DNA from: Fasciola hepatica
Lineage: Eukaryota > Platyhelminthes > Trematoda > Plagiorchiida > Fasciolidae
Direction of reading: 5' to 3'
DNA: 64,000 bases
Assembly: GCA_948099385.1 (NCBI GenBank)
Contig: CANUEZ040000159.1
Coordinates: forward strand, 4,668,501 to 4,732,500
The notes beneath the pieces are model-generated. The model saw only the letters and a list, made by a program, of their open reading frames with translations. It searched no databases and was not told where the DNA came from. The translations under genes were made by a program, and so were the position numbers. This document shows, one piece after another, positions 33,001-41,119 of the stretch; position 1 is the first letter of the stretch, and each line of letters opens with the position of its first letter.

Positions 33001-34849
33001 ACCGTTTTCTAATGATTATTCCCACGGAAAACGTTGTTTACGTAACTAGTGGTTCGAGTTGTGAGTCTTCTTGGTCTGACAACTAGCTGTGTTTCATGAT
33101 GTTGTAAATGAATTGACAGAATGACTACCTGAAAATACTGTGTGCCATTTTATACGATAACCATTCTAACTTTCTCTTACTCGGGTGTTTTTCTTTTACC
33201 GTTATTATCGCTTTGAAATCCCCACCGCTTCACTAGTTCTGGGGACAGCAAACGTCAACCAACAAAAGGGTGTATTCGTAGTTTTTTCCTGTCAAATACA
33301 AATTATTCGTTCTTGTTCAAACAACCCTGATTTAATCTGGTCTGCTCATCCCCCCCCCCTCTAGGTTTTAAGGTCAAGGCGAAGCCAAATCTGCTCAAAC
33401 AAGAAACTCACAGTTTGCTGTGCGCACTCCGAATCCTATTCCGGCTTGCTGAAGAAGACAGTGAACTACGCGAGGAGGTGCGTCTCTCCATGGATCTTCT
33501 TCTTTTAATATTGCATCTTCCATTCAACGGTTCCTCCTCTTTCTTAAAAGTACATTTCGGATAAAATATTATGCATTATGAATCACCCCATGCCTATTCT
33601 AACCTGTGTTTATCAGTGCGTCGATTCTAAGCCGACGCGTTGCGAAGGTACGTCACCATTGGTTATTTCAGCTAGGGTGTTATCTGCGCATAAACATCGA
33701 TAGATCTTTCGTGTTGTATGGGAAGTCTAGTTTTAATCGATGCAATGTATATCAGACTATTAACGAGCAAACGAATGTCACATCAACAGCATAGATGACA
33801 AGTCGACCAAAATCAACTGCTCCCTCTGTATACAAGCTCATAATCCGTGGCTGTAATCTCATTTGAACCGTAAGGAGCGTGCATGGACAACGCTCCTTAC
33901 GATTCAAGTGAGATTACAGCCATAAACCAGTGTAGAGTGCTCAAGTATGGGGATGGTCGGACAGAAGAGTACCGAGTACGCATACCTGATGAGCGACAAC
34001 AACCGCGAAACGGGGGGAAGTTTGTTTTGTTATCCAGATACTATACCATATTACTTATAAAGATAACAGCCCATCCAATATTTGTATATCAGGTGAAATG
34101 CAGCTGCCCAAGCGATGTTTATCTTTGGCTACCGCGTCCCCACTAGTATCAAGTGGACTTAGTCGAGCGTTTGGATTTTCCACTATTATGGTGCAAAGCT
34201 CATGCCAAACATACGCTGTTATCTATATTATTTGAAAATATGTCCAACTTGCTTGGATCTTTACACAGAGAAATAGCCATTCTTGAAAGGCGATCTACAG
34301 TCGGCGAAATGCAACTTCCAGCTCAGACAGCGACCGGCTGGTCATTGTCACTTATCGTTCGTTCACTGTAGCATTATATTTCTAACGGCAATACCCTCAC
34401 TGGTGCGTTTTTTTCCTTCTAACATATCAAATTGAGATTGAAATCTAGTTGTCTCAAAATACCTATTCACTAGTCCGTTCACATGTTCTCAAAGTTCCCG
34501 TAAATTCAGGTATCGCTCGAAATCCGCGCAGCTCATTTTCTTTTCTTTCTGTTTACAGACCGAAGATCTTCTGGACAGAGTCATTCTAGATGCTCTTTCA
34601 TACTACCATGGATTAGTGATTGACGGGCATCGTCAAGCTTGGGATACCTGTCTCATCCTGATAATCACTCAACTTACACGTCTTAGCCCGGCGACAAGGT
34701 TTCACCGGCACGCGGCCAATCTGTATGGTAGCGTTTGTGATCTGGTCGCCATGGCCGGTGGTGTCTCACCTGAGGTAGCCTCTTTGATCCGTCTATTTAT
34801 GCTGCGTTGTGGTGCTTTTTTCGTTCCACCGTCCTACCGTGCCACTTAG
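4611..34849 (+). CDS. ARFGEF1/2: BIG1/BIG2-type Arf guanine-nucleotide exchange factor, 3' part, seven exons
   Basis: BIG proteins are large Sec7 exchange factors that load GTP on Arf1-class GTPases at the trans-Golgi network and recycling endosomes. Only the C-terminal part is here. Joining the seven exons gives 1953 nt, i.e. 650 residues and a TAG stop. Family-diagnostic strings occur in the same order as in human BIG1: [68 protein letters not shown] and ALSYYHGL. Intron phases in order are 2, 1, 0, 1, 1, 0, and all introns are GT-AG. The Sec7 domain and DCB/HUS regions are outside the window to the left. The product is longer here than the human counterpart because of low-complexity linkers (Ser/Ala-rich in exon 4, Glu-rich in exon 5). 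The frame is intact, so the gene looks functional despite heavily repeat-loaded introns. Confidence 0.93.
4955..5978 (+). mobile_element. RTE-type LINE (family RTE-A), 3' part of reverse transcriptase plus 3'UTR
   Basis: From about 5180 the translated frames, interrupted by stops and shifts, give LINE reverse-transcriptase C-terminal strings such as [27 protein letters not shown] and [21 protein letters not shown], then the RNA-binding tail typical of trematode RTE elements. The 3'UTR (from about 5860) starts with GGGGTCCACGTGATCC and a string also found, reverse complemented, at 18535-18605. The coding part is broken by several frameshifts. At 5978 the element is interrupted by a Penelope-like insertion, and its last part resumes at 7405. 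Bases 4955-5180 are plain intron. Confidence 0.8.
5967..5978. repeat. Target-site duplication, left copy
   Basis: GTCTTGATTTCC here is repeated exactly at 7405-7416 on the other side of the Penelope-like insertion. Removing one copy and the insert restores a continuous RTE-A LINE 3' tail. Confidence 0.8.
5979..7404 (-). mobile_element. Penelope-like element, 5'-truncated, with reverse transcriptase and GIY-YIG endonuclease
   Basis: On the minus strand, 7402 to about 7080 encodes reverse transcriptase with [20 protein letters not shown] and the catalytic YVDD box ([12 protein letters not shown]). A frameshift near 7080 moves the frame, which then runs 6992-6165 through the linker into a GIY-YIG nuclease region ([22 protein letters not shown]) and ends LPWR-stop. 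RT plus C-terminal GIY-YIG is the hallmark of Penelope-like elements. The 5' half is missing. The insertion is flanked by a 12-bp direct repeat GTCTTGATTTCC (5967-5978 and 7405-7416) and lies inside the tail of an RTE-A LINE. Bases 5979-6021 are an inverted copy of 7330-7372. Confidence 0.88.
7405..7545 (+). mobile_element. RTE-A LINE 3' tail (resumption after Penelope insertion)
   Basis: This is the last about 140 bases of the LINE begun at 5180: it runs through CTTCTATTCTTTTTGCTC, then GATGCTGGAAGGTAGCAACC, AACCAGAGCACAGAAGTGCG and a tail rich in GGTTGAATAAACTGAA. The same tail is recognisable at 16010-16075 (+), 18365-18480 (-), 50845-51000 (-) and 53860-53930 (+), which defines the RTE-A 3' terminus. 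The right arm of the 12-bp target-site duplication is its first 12 bases. Confidence 0.8.
7546..8298. other. Intron 1 remainder, nothing recognised
   Basis: This part of the intron before exon 2 has short open frames only, with no repeat or motif I can name. It ends in the acceptor CCGTTGCAG at 8298. Confidence 0.6.
8299..8594 (+). CDS. ARFGEF1/2: ARFGEF-like exon 2
   Basis: The exon starts after CGTTGCAG and ends before GTACGT at 8595. The first base completes the codon split from exon 1, giving Ser where human BIG1 has Arg, followed by [20 protein letters not shown], which is almost identical to the human family signature. It continues with [17 protein letters not shown], an extra Gly/Ser-rich loop, [20 protein letters not shown] and [14 protein letters not shown]. 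This is part of the HDS region, the HEAT-like helical repeats downstream of Sec7 that regulate membrane recruitment. It ends in phase 1. Confidence 0.95.
8595..9539. other. Start of intron 2, nothing recognised
   Basis: There is no coding or repeat signature I can support between the donor at 8595 and the start of the RTE-B element. An open frame at 9130-9378 has no recognised similarity. Confidence 0.5.
9540..12520 (-). mobile_element. RTE-type LINE, family RTE-B copy 1 (endonuclease and reverse transcriptase, decayed)
   Basis: On the minus strand, from 5' to 3': a leader ending [11 protein letters not shown] (12262-12245), the usual start of the apurinic-type endonuclease; endonuclease 12155-11345 with [40 protein letters not shown] and the DHVPI active-site His region; EN-RT linker; then reverse transcriptase from about 10960 ([13 protein letters not shown]) through VDQIS...RTLQHR-like, [15 protein letters not shown] and a degraded active site read as FMDDI near 10212-10226, to FKYLDSM near 9660. 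Multiple stops and frameshifts make it a dead copy. The 3' boundary is uncertain. Its 5' end abuts the TA tail of the next copy. Confidence 0.82.
12536..12558. repeat. (TA)n microsatellite
   Basis: This is a run of about 11 TA units. It lies exactly between the 5' end of RTE-B copy 1 and the 3' end of RTE-B copy 2 on the minus strand, as a much longer TA run does at 39941. It is best read as the element's 3' tail. Confidence 0.9.
12559..16009 (-). mobile_element. RTE-type LINE, family RTE-B copy 2
   Basis: Minus strand. Endonuclease pieces lie at 15811-15531 (with the string [15 protein letters not shown]) and 15337-15035 ([15 protein letters not shown]). Reverse transcriptase runs from 14402 to about 13550: [36 protein letters not shown], then [16 protein letters not shown] and an intact-looking active site FADDIA near 13555-13569. 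The 3' region 13440-12559 recurs at 40037-40500 and 42597-43000. About 130 bases at 15405-15530 interrupt the endonuclease and include TATAATAAAC. Stops and shifts throughout make it inactive. The element ends 3' in the TA run at 12536. Confidence 0.82.
16010..16075 (+). repeat. RTE-A LINE 3' tail fragment
   Basis: GGTAGCAACCGAAACCAGAG followed by CACAGAGGCGCAAGG and ATGGTTGAATTAAC matches the RTE-A terminus at 7485-7545. It directly abuts the 5' end of RTE-B copy 2, so one LINE was probably inserted next to or into the other. Confidence 0.7.
16076..17230. other. Intron 2 stretch, nothing recognised
   Basis: An open frame of 140 codons at 16813-17235 shows no motif I recognise. It lies just upstream of the Tc1-like fossil, but does not resemble a paired or helix-turn-helix domain. 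Confidence 0.4.
17230..18050 (+). pseudogene. Tc1-like DNA transposase fossil
   Basis: Reading through frameshifts on the + strand gives the core of a Tc1-type DDE transposase: [16 protein letters not shown] at about 17512-17560 (cf. W..V.FSDE..F in Tc1), then in another frame [20 protein letters not shown], matching the WHDLR...GGG..M.WG stretch. This is followed by [19 protein letters not shown], then [12 protein letters not shown] near 17770-17805 in place of QQDNAPIH. The first two catalytic aspartates are visible at 17532-17534 and 17781-17783. The third acidic position (the PDLNPIE box) has decayed to a string without E. Stops and shifts make it a pseudogene. I did not find terminal inverted repeats by eye. 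Confidence 0.65.
18365..19389 (-). mobile_element. RTE-A LINE 3' half (left copy of the inverted duplication, block 1)
   Basis: On the minus strand, 19392-19024 encodes the RT active site [20 protein letters not shown] followed by [19 protein letters not shown] and [20 protein letters not shown]. After a frameshift the C-terminal tail continues to about 18600, and the 3'UTR runs to about 18365. Bases 18622-19329 are near-identical, inverted, to 28827-29534. At about 19389 the element joins head to head with a + strand endonuclease fragment of the same family. Confidence 0.85.
19390..20570 (+). mobile_element. RTE-A LINE endonuclease end, linker and RT amino-terminal part
   Basis: On the + strand, 19440-19520 gives [24 protein letters not shown] endonuclease sequence with one or two stops. 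19655-20092 ([20 protein letters not shown]) is the endonuclease-RT linker. 20126-20511 reads [20 protein letters not shown] and then RT start strings such as [18 protein letters not shown]. At about 20570 it meets an opposite-strand RT piece, so the locus is a patchwork of element fragments. From 19655 on it is part of block 2 of the near-identical inverted duplication. Confidence 0.8.
20571..20797 (-). mobile_element. RTE-A LINE RT fragment in reverse orientation
   Basis: On the minus strand it encodes [20 protein letters not shown] and [20 protein letters not shown], the RT fingers/palm start of the family. Its upstream part repeats, in the opposite orientation, the stretch also coded at 20480-20565, so two different element copies are fused tail to tail here. 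It lies inside the duplicated block 2. Confidence 0.8.
20798..20995 (+). repeat. tRNA-derived SINE, copy 1
   Basis: It starts GTGGTATCCGAGTGGTTTAG, a degraded tRNA A box, followed by a degraded B box near 20847-20857 and a body with GTGGTAGACAGTAATCCACT, CATCCGGCTCATTGCCACG and CCTCATGTGGTTCTCCACTC. The same body recurs at 25335-25525 (-), 36845-37110 (+), 43748-44020 (+), about 48330-48535 (+, poor) and, by duplication, 29843-30040 (-). Confidence 0.75.
20996..21304 (+). repeat. Downstream part of duplicated block 2
   Basis: This sequence following the SINE contains TGCACATGCATGCACCCACA. It has no coding signature, but is repeated inverted with near identity at 29534-29842. The block ends at 21304 (GGGAAA), and beyond this the two copies lose similarity. 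Confidence 0.7.
21305..22035. other. End of intron 2, nothing recognised
   Basis: There is no repeat or coding signature I can name. It ends with the pyrimidine-rich acceptor CACCTCTCTTTCAG at 22035. Confidence 0.6.
22036..22232 (+). CDS. ARFGEF1/2: ARFGEF-like exon 3
   Basis: The acceptor is CTCTCTTTCAG and the donor GTACGT at 22233. The first two bases complete an Asp codon from exon 2 (ILLG to DEVYAQ junction, cf. human DDIFAQLYWC). The exon encodes [40 protein letters not shown], then [20 protein letters not shown] ending TWRP, the counterpart of human PHALLTWRP. It ends in phase 0. No open frame beginning with ATG covers it, so a start-based scan would miss it. Confidence 0.95.
22233..23285. 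other. Intron 3, nothing recognised
   Basis: A 1053-base GT-AG intron with no identified repeat. Confidence 0.7.
23286..23622 (+). CDS. ARFGEF1/2: ARFGEF-like exon 4
   Basis: The exon starts after AATTAATTGTAG; a TAG in frame immediately upstream fixes the boundary. It begins [20 protein letters not shown], a nonconserved linker, then [20 protein letters not shown] and [13 protein letters not shown], the conserved block corresponding to human [26 protein letters not shown]. It ends in an Ala/Ser-rich run (four consecutive Ala from GCC repeats). The donor GTAAGT is at 23623, phase 1. Confidence 0.94.
23756..24130 (+). CDS. ARFGEF1/2: ARFGEF-like exon 5 (alternative start 23684)
   Basis: The first two bases complete a Gly codon. 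The exon encodes a hydrophilic linker ([10 protein letters not shown], a run of six Glu near 23920-23940), then [20 protein letters not shown] and [20 protein letters not shown], matching human [29 protein letters not shown]. The donor GTGAGT is at 24131, phase 1. A second acceptor, TTATTTCTGCCGCAG ending at 23683, has a better pyrimidine tract and would add 72 bases (24 residues beginning [14 protein letters not shown]) in frame without a stop. Which acceptor is used cannot be decided from sequence. Confidence 0.9.
24131..25334. other. Start of intron 5, nothing recognised
   Basis: There is no coding similarity or clear repeat. A short AT/TAA-rich run lies near 24325-24350. The palindromic, repeat-rich part of the intron begins further right. 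Confidence 0.5.
25335..25525 (-). repeat. tRNA-derived SINE, copy 2, head missing
   Basis: Read on the minus strand it contains TTTTCCGGCTCAGTAA, CCGACCGACTATTATCTTATG and GTGGGTCTCCACTC, then a tail with CATGCGCAAGCATATAATA. This is colinear with the SINE bodies at 36880-37110 and 43820-44010. The A and B boxes are not recognisable. Confidence 0.65.
26340..26620 (+). pseudogene. Penelope-like element 3' end with GIY-YIG endonuclease remnant
   Basis: On the + strand, 26397-26572 encodes [20 protein letters not shown], then [20 protein letters not shown] and [13 protein letters not shown] before a stop. The YVG, Arg and Glu positions are those of the Penelope GIY-YIG nuclease (compare [22 protein letters not shown] at about 6500). 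After the stop, HKTVTSAIL continues the family sequence to the edge of a palindrome at 26621. No reverse transcriptase is visible upstream. Confidence 0.75.
26621..26975. repeat. Long palindrome (inverted repeat arms of about 170 bases)
   Basis: The left arm 26621-26788 and right arm 26807-26975 are inverted copies with scattered mismatches and at least one indel. The centre is near 26797, with an 18-base loop. Paired strings include CATGTGCAAG (26731-26740) with CTTGCACATG (26855-26864), and GGACAAAATTTCC (26776-26788) with its complement at 26807-26819. It starts right where the Penelope coding remnant ends, so it may be an inverted terminal repeat junction of that element. Confidence 0.9.
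27001..27092. repeat. (AT)46 microsatellite
   Basis: An uninterrupted AT dinucleotide run of 92 bases, shortly after the palindrome. Open frames across it (Tyr-Ile repeats) are artefacts of the repeat. Confidence 0.98.
27093..27929. other. Intron 5 stretch, nothing recognised
   Basis: No motif or repeat was supported here. The RTE-A reverse transcriptase becomes recognisable from about 27930. Confidence 0.5.
27930..29534 (+). mobile_element. RTE-A LINE reverse transcriptase (right copy, block 1 from 28827)
   Basis: On the + strand, with frameshifts: [40 protein letters not shown]; then [17 protein letters not shown]. From 28560 come [15 protein letters not shown] palm sequence, [19 protein letters not shown] and, at 28827, [16 protein letters not shown]. 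The C-terminal tail runs to 29534. The element is colinear and ordinary up to 29534, where instead of its 3'UTR it meets block 2 of the duplication. Bases 28827-29534 are near-identical (inverted) to 18622-19329, while 27930-28826 has no such near-identical partner. Confidence 0.85.
28827..31183. repeat. Right copy of intronic inverted duplication (blocks fused)
   Basis: Block 1 (28827-29534) and block 2 (29534-31183) are directly fused at about 29534, with an A or AC microhomology. In the left copy the same two blocks lie in the same left-to-right order but are each inverted and separated by 325 bases. On the reverse complement of this copy, the order is block 2 then block 1, joining left position 21304 to 18622. 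Confidence 0.9.
29534..31190 (-). mobile_element. RTE-A fragments and SINE in duplicated block 2, right copy
   Basis: On the minus strand it repeats the left block: linker (31183-30746), RT start (30712-30327), an opposite-strand RT piece coded on + at 30115-30330 ([18 protein letters not shown]), SINE at 30040-29843 and trailing sequence to 29534. It differs from the left copy by single residues only (for example His to Leu in the DAHRS string, Asn to Asp in NRHND). Just beyond 31184 the similarity to the left spacer drops to the ordinary between-copy level. Confidence 0.85.
31600..32345 (+). pseudogene. CR1/Jockey-like LINE fragment (endonuclease end to RT start)
   Basis: Through frameshifts the + strand reads [14 protein letters not shown] (cf. 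the GDFN box of endonucleases), [16 protein letters not shown] (cf. SDH endonuclease end), then about 100 codons of linker and [24 protein letters not shown], like the start of CR1/Jockey RT. It is different from RTE-A and RTE-B. It is short and broken, so the assignment is tentative. Confidence 0.45.
32346..33364. other. End of intron 5, nothing recognised
   Basis: No feature was identified. It ends in a C-rich acceptor tract, CCCCCCCCCCTCTAG, at 33364. Confidence 0.6.
33365..33477 (+). CDS. ARFGEF1/2: ARFGEF-like exon 6
   Basis: The acceptor is a poly-C/CTCTAG tract and the donor GTGCGT at 33478. The exon completes a Gly codon and encodes [20 protein letters not shown] and [17 protein letters not shown], closely matching human [28 protein letters not shown]. 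It ends in phase 0. No ATG-initiated open frame covers it. Confidence 0.95.
33849..33921. repeat. Strong hairpin, 32-bp arms
   Basis: Arms 33849-33880 and 33890-33921 are complementary at 30 of 32 positions, with a 9-base loop GCATGGACA. Key paired string: CGTAAGGAGCGT with ACGCTCCTTACG. It sits in intron 6. Confidence 0.92.
34559..34849 (+). CDS. ARFGEF1/2: ARFGEF-like terminal coding exon 7
   Basis: The acceptor is TTTTCTTTCTGTTTACAG at 34558. The exon encodes [40 protein letters not shown] and [19 protein letters not shown], and ends [14 protein letters not shown]...YRAT-stop. This matches human [29 protein letters not shown]...FKAHASFYYPLLCEIM...LRAVLRRFFLRIG. There are 96 codons plus TAG at 34847-34849. 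The C terminus is slightly shorter than in vertebrate BIG1. Confidence 0.95.
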   Translation, partial: TEDLLDRVILDALSYYHGLVIDGHRQAWDTCLILIITQLTRLSPATRFHRHAANLYGSVCDLVAMAGGVSPEVASLIRLFMLRCGAFFVPPSYRAT

Positions 34850-36505
34850 AAGGAATCTAGCGGTCGAAATGTTCTGGGTATGATTCTTTCAGTTCCGACG
34901 ACACTGACATTTCCACAAACACTGGAGTAATCGTTCGTGATCTTGTATGCACAGACGTGGTTGGCACGTACATTCCAACCTCATACCTAGTATGTCCTAT
35001 TTGTCGTGGGTCCATTTTTGTTGACCAGCTATTCGCTAGGATTTGTAACTAACGAATATCCAGAGGTATTTTACTGATGTGGTTCGTATACCTCTTGCCT
35101 TATCCTCACAGCAGCTCCTGTTGTATCGTGCCCCTCTACCTCACCAACATCAACAGAACTCGTGCGATTTGCTCTTCGAATCAGTTCGATGCCTTCTTGC
35201 ACAATAATTGTTCACCCCACACCTCTCTTTCGCATCATCCCGTTGGGTTTTGAACAATATAATGGCTGTGAATTCTCTTTCCACCTGTCTTCGACTTTCC
35301 GCGGTGTGCTCGTAGACTTCACACATACACACTAGCAATTCATCGCATCGGTGTTCATTCACACAAACCGACAAACTCATCAAAAGGCCACATATCTTTC
35401 CTGTGCTCTGATTCGTCTTCATGTTCTGTCCGCTCGTAGGTCCCGTGATTCAAGTACGTTGATTAATTTCTTTTTTTCTCTTCCCTACTTGATGTTCTCA
35501 TTGTGTACTATTTGTTGTATTCTGTTTCATAACTGGCAGAGCCAACACTTCCTTGTTCACAAGTACCTACACATATCGAGCTCCAGTCGAAACACACCTG
35601 TCTCACCATCTTCATTCTACATTCCCCCTAAGACCCACCCATTCATCAACGCGCCTTGACCAATATTAAGCCAATCCGTGACTTCTCGGCTTATCGCTTC
35701 CTGTATTTGCTCGTGCCCAAACCTTCACCCGAGTGTTGCTGTTTTTTTCTGGTGTTGTCTTCGTCTGATTTATCACCCTCCCTCCCCCCCCCCCCCCACG
35801 TGCACAAGCAGTATGCACGCCGCCAACAACACACTGGTCACACATTCGCTCGTACTCTAATTTTGATCGCGTCCATTCACATACATGCGCAAATTATATA
35901 TACATCATAAAATATACCTTGTACTGATGCTGTGAGTCTTGTCGATTTCCGGTTTCTTCAGCAGTTGGATTTATCGCGATCGTAAGAATGTCTACTTCAC
36001 CGCTTTCGGAAAAGAACTCGCTCATCGATGGGCAGAGATGCATCAACTCAATTTGCACGTTCATCATAAGGAAAATCAGTATGATCAATCTGGTTTCAAA
36101 CAGTAATTATGTCAAACGCTTGTATGGGCTTCAGAACTTCAGCTGATGTTACTGTGACGCTTTGCCTCAAGACTAGGATTGTTTTCTTTCAGAACGCCGT
36201 TTGTTTAGAAAGAAAGGCATCAGTCTCCTCGAGTCTACCGCGATATCTTATCAGATCAGAATCTCACCTCATTCACTAAGTTGATCAAATCTGAAATTAG
36301 GCCATCTTGAGAAACGTCGTAGCACTTTAAGATCTGTAAAAGGCTTTTGCAGCAACGACTCCAGCCACACAAAAAACGTTGATGTTGAAAAACCCAACTC
36401 CGATTTCAACTCGGTATTTTGGCGTACTTCTCTGCTAGTCTTCAACAGACTTGCCCAGCCATCGAACTCACTATGGTCTTCCAACAACCGCTTTAATCTG
36501 CGGTT
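34850..36505 (+). other. ARFGEF1/2: Probable 3'UTR and downstream sequence of the ARFGEF-like gene
   Basis: No coding similarity is seen after the stop. It is pyrimidine-rich around 35440-35800, with a C-run near 35786-35799. The first canonical AATAAA on the + strand that I could find is at 36506, so the 3'UTR could be as long as 1.6 kb, unless a variant signal such as AATATA near 35257 is used. Confidence 0.35.
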
Positions 36506-36511
36506 AATAAA
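36506..36511 (+). terminator. Candidate polyadenylation signal AATAAA
   Basis: AATAAA within GGTTAATAAAATTTATGG is the first canonical hexamer after the ARFGEF-like stop codon. Its distance of 1.66 kb makes it uncertain. Confidence 0.3.
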
Positions 36512-36844
36512 ATTTATGGTACAGGTAATTTATCATCTCTCTTACTCAGGAGACGCCCTTTCTGTTCCACCGACCAGTATCTTCAGAAGTTTTTCAATGA
36601 GTGGAAAAATGCCCGATGCTTGGCGACTGGTGTATCCTGTTCTCAGGGAAACTTCTTCGATGCTTCGACCGTTTGAGATTCTGTAGCCACTGGTTGTCAC
36701 GGCGTCTGCTGAAGAACGCACACATCAGTTGGCTCTTGGCGCTTTAGTTTTTCTAGTCTTCGAGCTTCGAATATAAGCAGAAAGTGTAAGACTGTCAGAA
36801 TGATGCGTTTAGACTACAAAACACATTCAATAGCCCTGATGGAC

Positions 36845-37110
36845 CAGTGATGGTCGAGTGGTTTAGAGCATTTGCTTGCCACCTCGACGGTCAGAGGTTC
36901 GGATCCCCGCCATCACCGGTTGCTTTGGTTGTAGACAGTATTCCACTATTGTCCGGCTCATTACCATATCTGACCTATTGAGACTTCATGTGGTTCTTCC
37001 ATCCAAGTTTCATAGTCTGGCTGCCGGTCATCCTTAATAGTGCGGTGGGCGTTTGTGGCTGCGCTGTATACCGCTTTCATTGCACCCATGCGCAAGCATG
37101 TAATGAAAAA
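36845..37110 (+). repeat. tRNA-derived SINE, copy 3
   Basis: The A-box-like TGGTCGAGTGG is at 36851-36861 and the B-box-like GGTTCGGATCC at 36897-36907, with spacing as in a Leu/Ser-type tRNA head. The body follows: GTAGACAGTATTCCACTATT, GTCCGGCTCATTACC, GACTTCATGTGGTTC, and a 3' end with CATGCGCAAGCATGTAATG. Confidence 0.8.
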
Positions 37111-38840
37111 AATCACTCAGTCTGTTGTCAGTGAGTGGTTTCAACCCCAAAGTCCGTCGTTTGATTTGTGAGTACTTCATCGACCGAAGACATTTCATGT
37201 GCTTCAACGAAAAAATCCTCTCCTCATAAACGGGCGTTTTACAAAGTGCAATTTCTCCCTCATTTTTATTTTCTGTGTACGGCAAGGCGATGAATTAATT
37301 TTAGGATACCAATTACCCACACTGGATAGGGCTTCAAGAAGTAAAATCAAACTAAATGACTTTTTAAACTGGTCCTCATTCCGCTCCGTTGAATTGAAGA
37401 CTTCTAAATTTCTGGAAATACCGCCTTCCTTACTTGCCAATAATTCATATAGAGTCCTCACAAACGGGTTTCCGCCTTTTTCTGCAAACAGTGAATCCAT
37501 ACCAATACTCCCAGCGGTTAGATATCGTATTGTTTCACTGTACCACAATCTACCAAAGTTCGTACAAGTTCAAGAGACTTCTTAACTTGTCTTTTTCCTC
37601 ACGCTGATTAGGAACACTCGGTTTTATATCAAGAGATGCATTTATTAACTCTATCATTGGTATACGCTTTATTGCGTGCGGTCAGTTTGTTTCAAAAATA
37701 ATTCCATACTCTCAACTTATTTTACACAACGAATTTTTGGAAGCTGCATCTACAGCCTCAAACTTAAAATTATTCAATCGGCTTCTGATTAGTTTGGTTG
37801 ACGATCTCATGAAAGTGACAGTAGAATTGTGGCACCGTTTGTTTGGTTGAAAATTATTACTGCAAACAACAGTTACTTCCACAGTTTATATATAGCGAAA
37901 GCACGACGACAAAATTCCCATCATGTGTGGCTCACCACGGTAGACATACTATCAGTTTTTCTGTTTGTATAGCGTTGATTCTCATCGTTTTATTGCTATC
38001 GCTTCGGCCAGTCGAAGCAGTTTCGTGCTATCTGTTTCCGTAAATCACCCAGCTTGGTGTTGCGTCACCGGTAAGATTTGAGCCTACCAGGTGGTGCTTT
38101 ACACCTTAGGGTTAGTTGAGTGTCGAACCCAATTAGGAATATGTTCGGAAATTCGATAACGTAACTGCCTTTCTGTTCAACCGATGTATGTGACGCCCAC
38201 ACTCGAATTAACATATCACACGTGAAATGGTGTGCAGAGATAGGCGTTTTTTGATCGGTGGATTCGGAATGCTTTTCTTACAGTGAATGATTTTCGGTTG
38301 GGCAGCACAACAAAAGATGGCAATTAAACGATGGAAATCACTGCCGTGCCAACAGAAAAAAAACTGTATTTATGTGTATGGTGAGACACTTTCGTAGTTT
38401 TGTTTGCATGTTTTCGCTGATACGTAGACTGTGCATTAACTGTCGTCCGTAGAATGCACTGTCGAGATGCAGCGCATTCGTCCGGGACATAAATCGTGCA
38501 ATATTGTGATTCGGGCATTGGTTGTTTCAACTTCCTGAAATCTCGCCTTCCTACGAAAATTATTACTGTCTGGATACTTAACGCATATTTCTCCATCCCA
38601 CGTTTCTATGGTCACGGATACAGTGAAAATACTGAAAATCCACCGATACGGACGCATCAATCTAACACTAGCGTGACTTGTATGTATCCATTTTGCACCC
38701 ACTTTAGCCAGGGAAAATAAACCTGTTCTGCGAGCAGCTCAAAGAACACTGTGTATGGGAATTCTCAGTGCTGTACTTAGGCTTGGTTTATGGTTTTCAT
38801 TTATTCAAAATCAAATTCGTTGTCCTGTTTGCCATCCAGT
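37111..38840. other. Intergenic, nothing recognised
   Basis: Overlapping open frames of 114-128 codons on both strands at 37199-37585 match nothing I know. I see no repeat shared with the rest of the window. Confidence 0.4.
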
Positions 38841-38849
38841 TCATGCCAG

Positions 38850-39190
38850 TGCGTCTCATATTGTAACAAGAGAAGCGAGACGGATGAGGCACATCTTTAT
38901 TTGACCAGCCAGACAAGTCGAATTGGGAAAACATCCACAACCGTTTATATGATTCTTTTTCCAGACTGCACTGTAGCAACATCCAGCATTTCGGCTCCGT
39001 TCTGGTCAGGTGCCTGCGGCCATTGGATCGATTCTTTTTCACCATTTGTGTTCCCTTGGTCTGGTTGGCGGCTTGGTCGGTAGCTTCTCAGTTGGGCTGT
39101 GTAACTGATTGTCTGAGATCCCGCTGCGTTTCACCTACAAGCCCGCGGGGCTCTTTTCGTCCGTTGCGGGGCGCTTCCGACATTTCCTGT
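38850..39190 (-). repeat. LTR-like segment
   Basis: On the minus strand it reads as a possible LTR: TGTCGGAAGCGCC start (about 39182), CAATCAGTTACACAG, a TATA box TATAAACGGTTG, then AATAAAGATGTG (polyadenylation-like), and a downstream TTGTTACAATATGAG. The arrangement, GC-rich promoter part followed by TATA and AATAAA within about 80 bases, is like that at 53100-53590. The ends are not proven by a second LTR. Confidence 0.35.
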
Positions 39191-41110
<1,920 letters not shown>

Positions 41111-41119
41111 CATTTCGTA

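Noticed and set aside
36250..36700. CR1-like RT fragment (SFSMSGKMPDAWRLVYPVLR)
   Set aside because: A single short resemblance without flanking RT motifs is too weak to annotate.
37199..37585. Overlapping 114- and 128-codon open frames on opposite strands
   Set aside because: Neither shows a motif or similarity I can name, and there are no repeat copies. Most likely chance frames.
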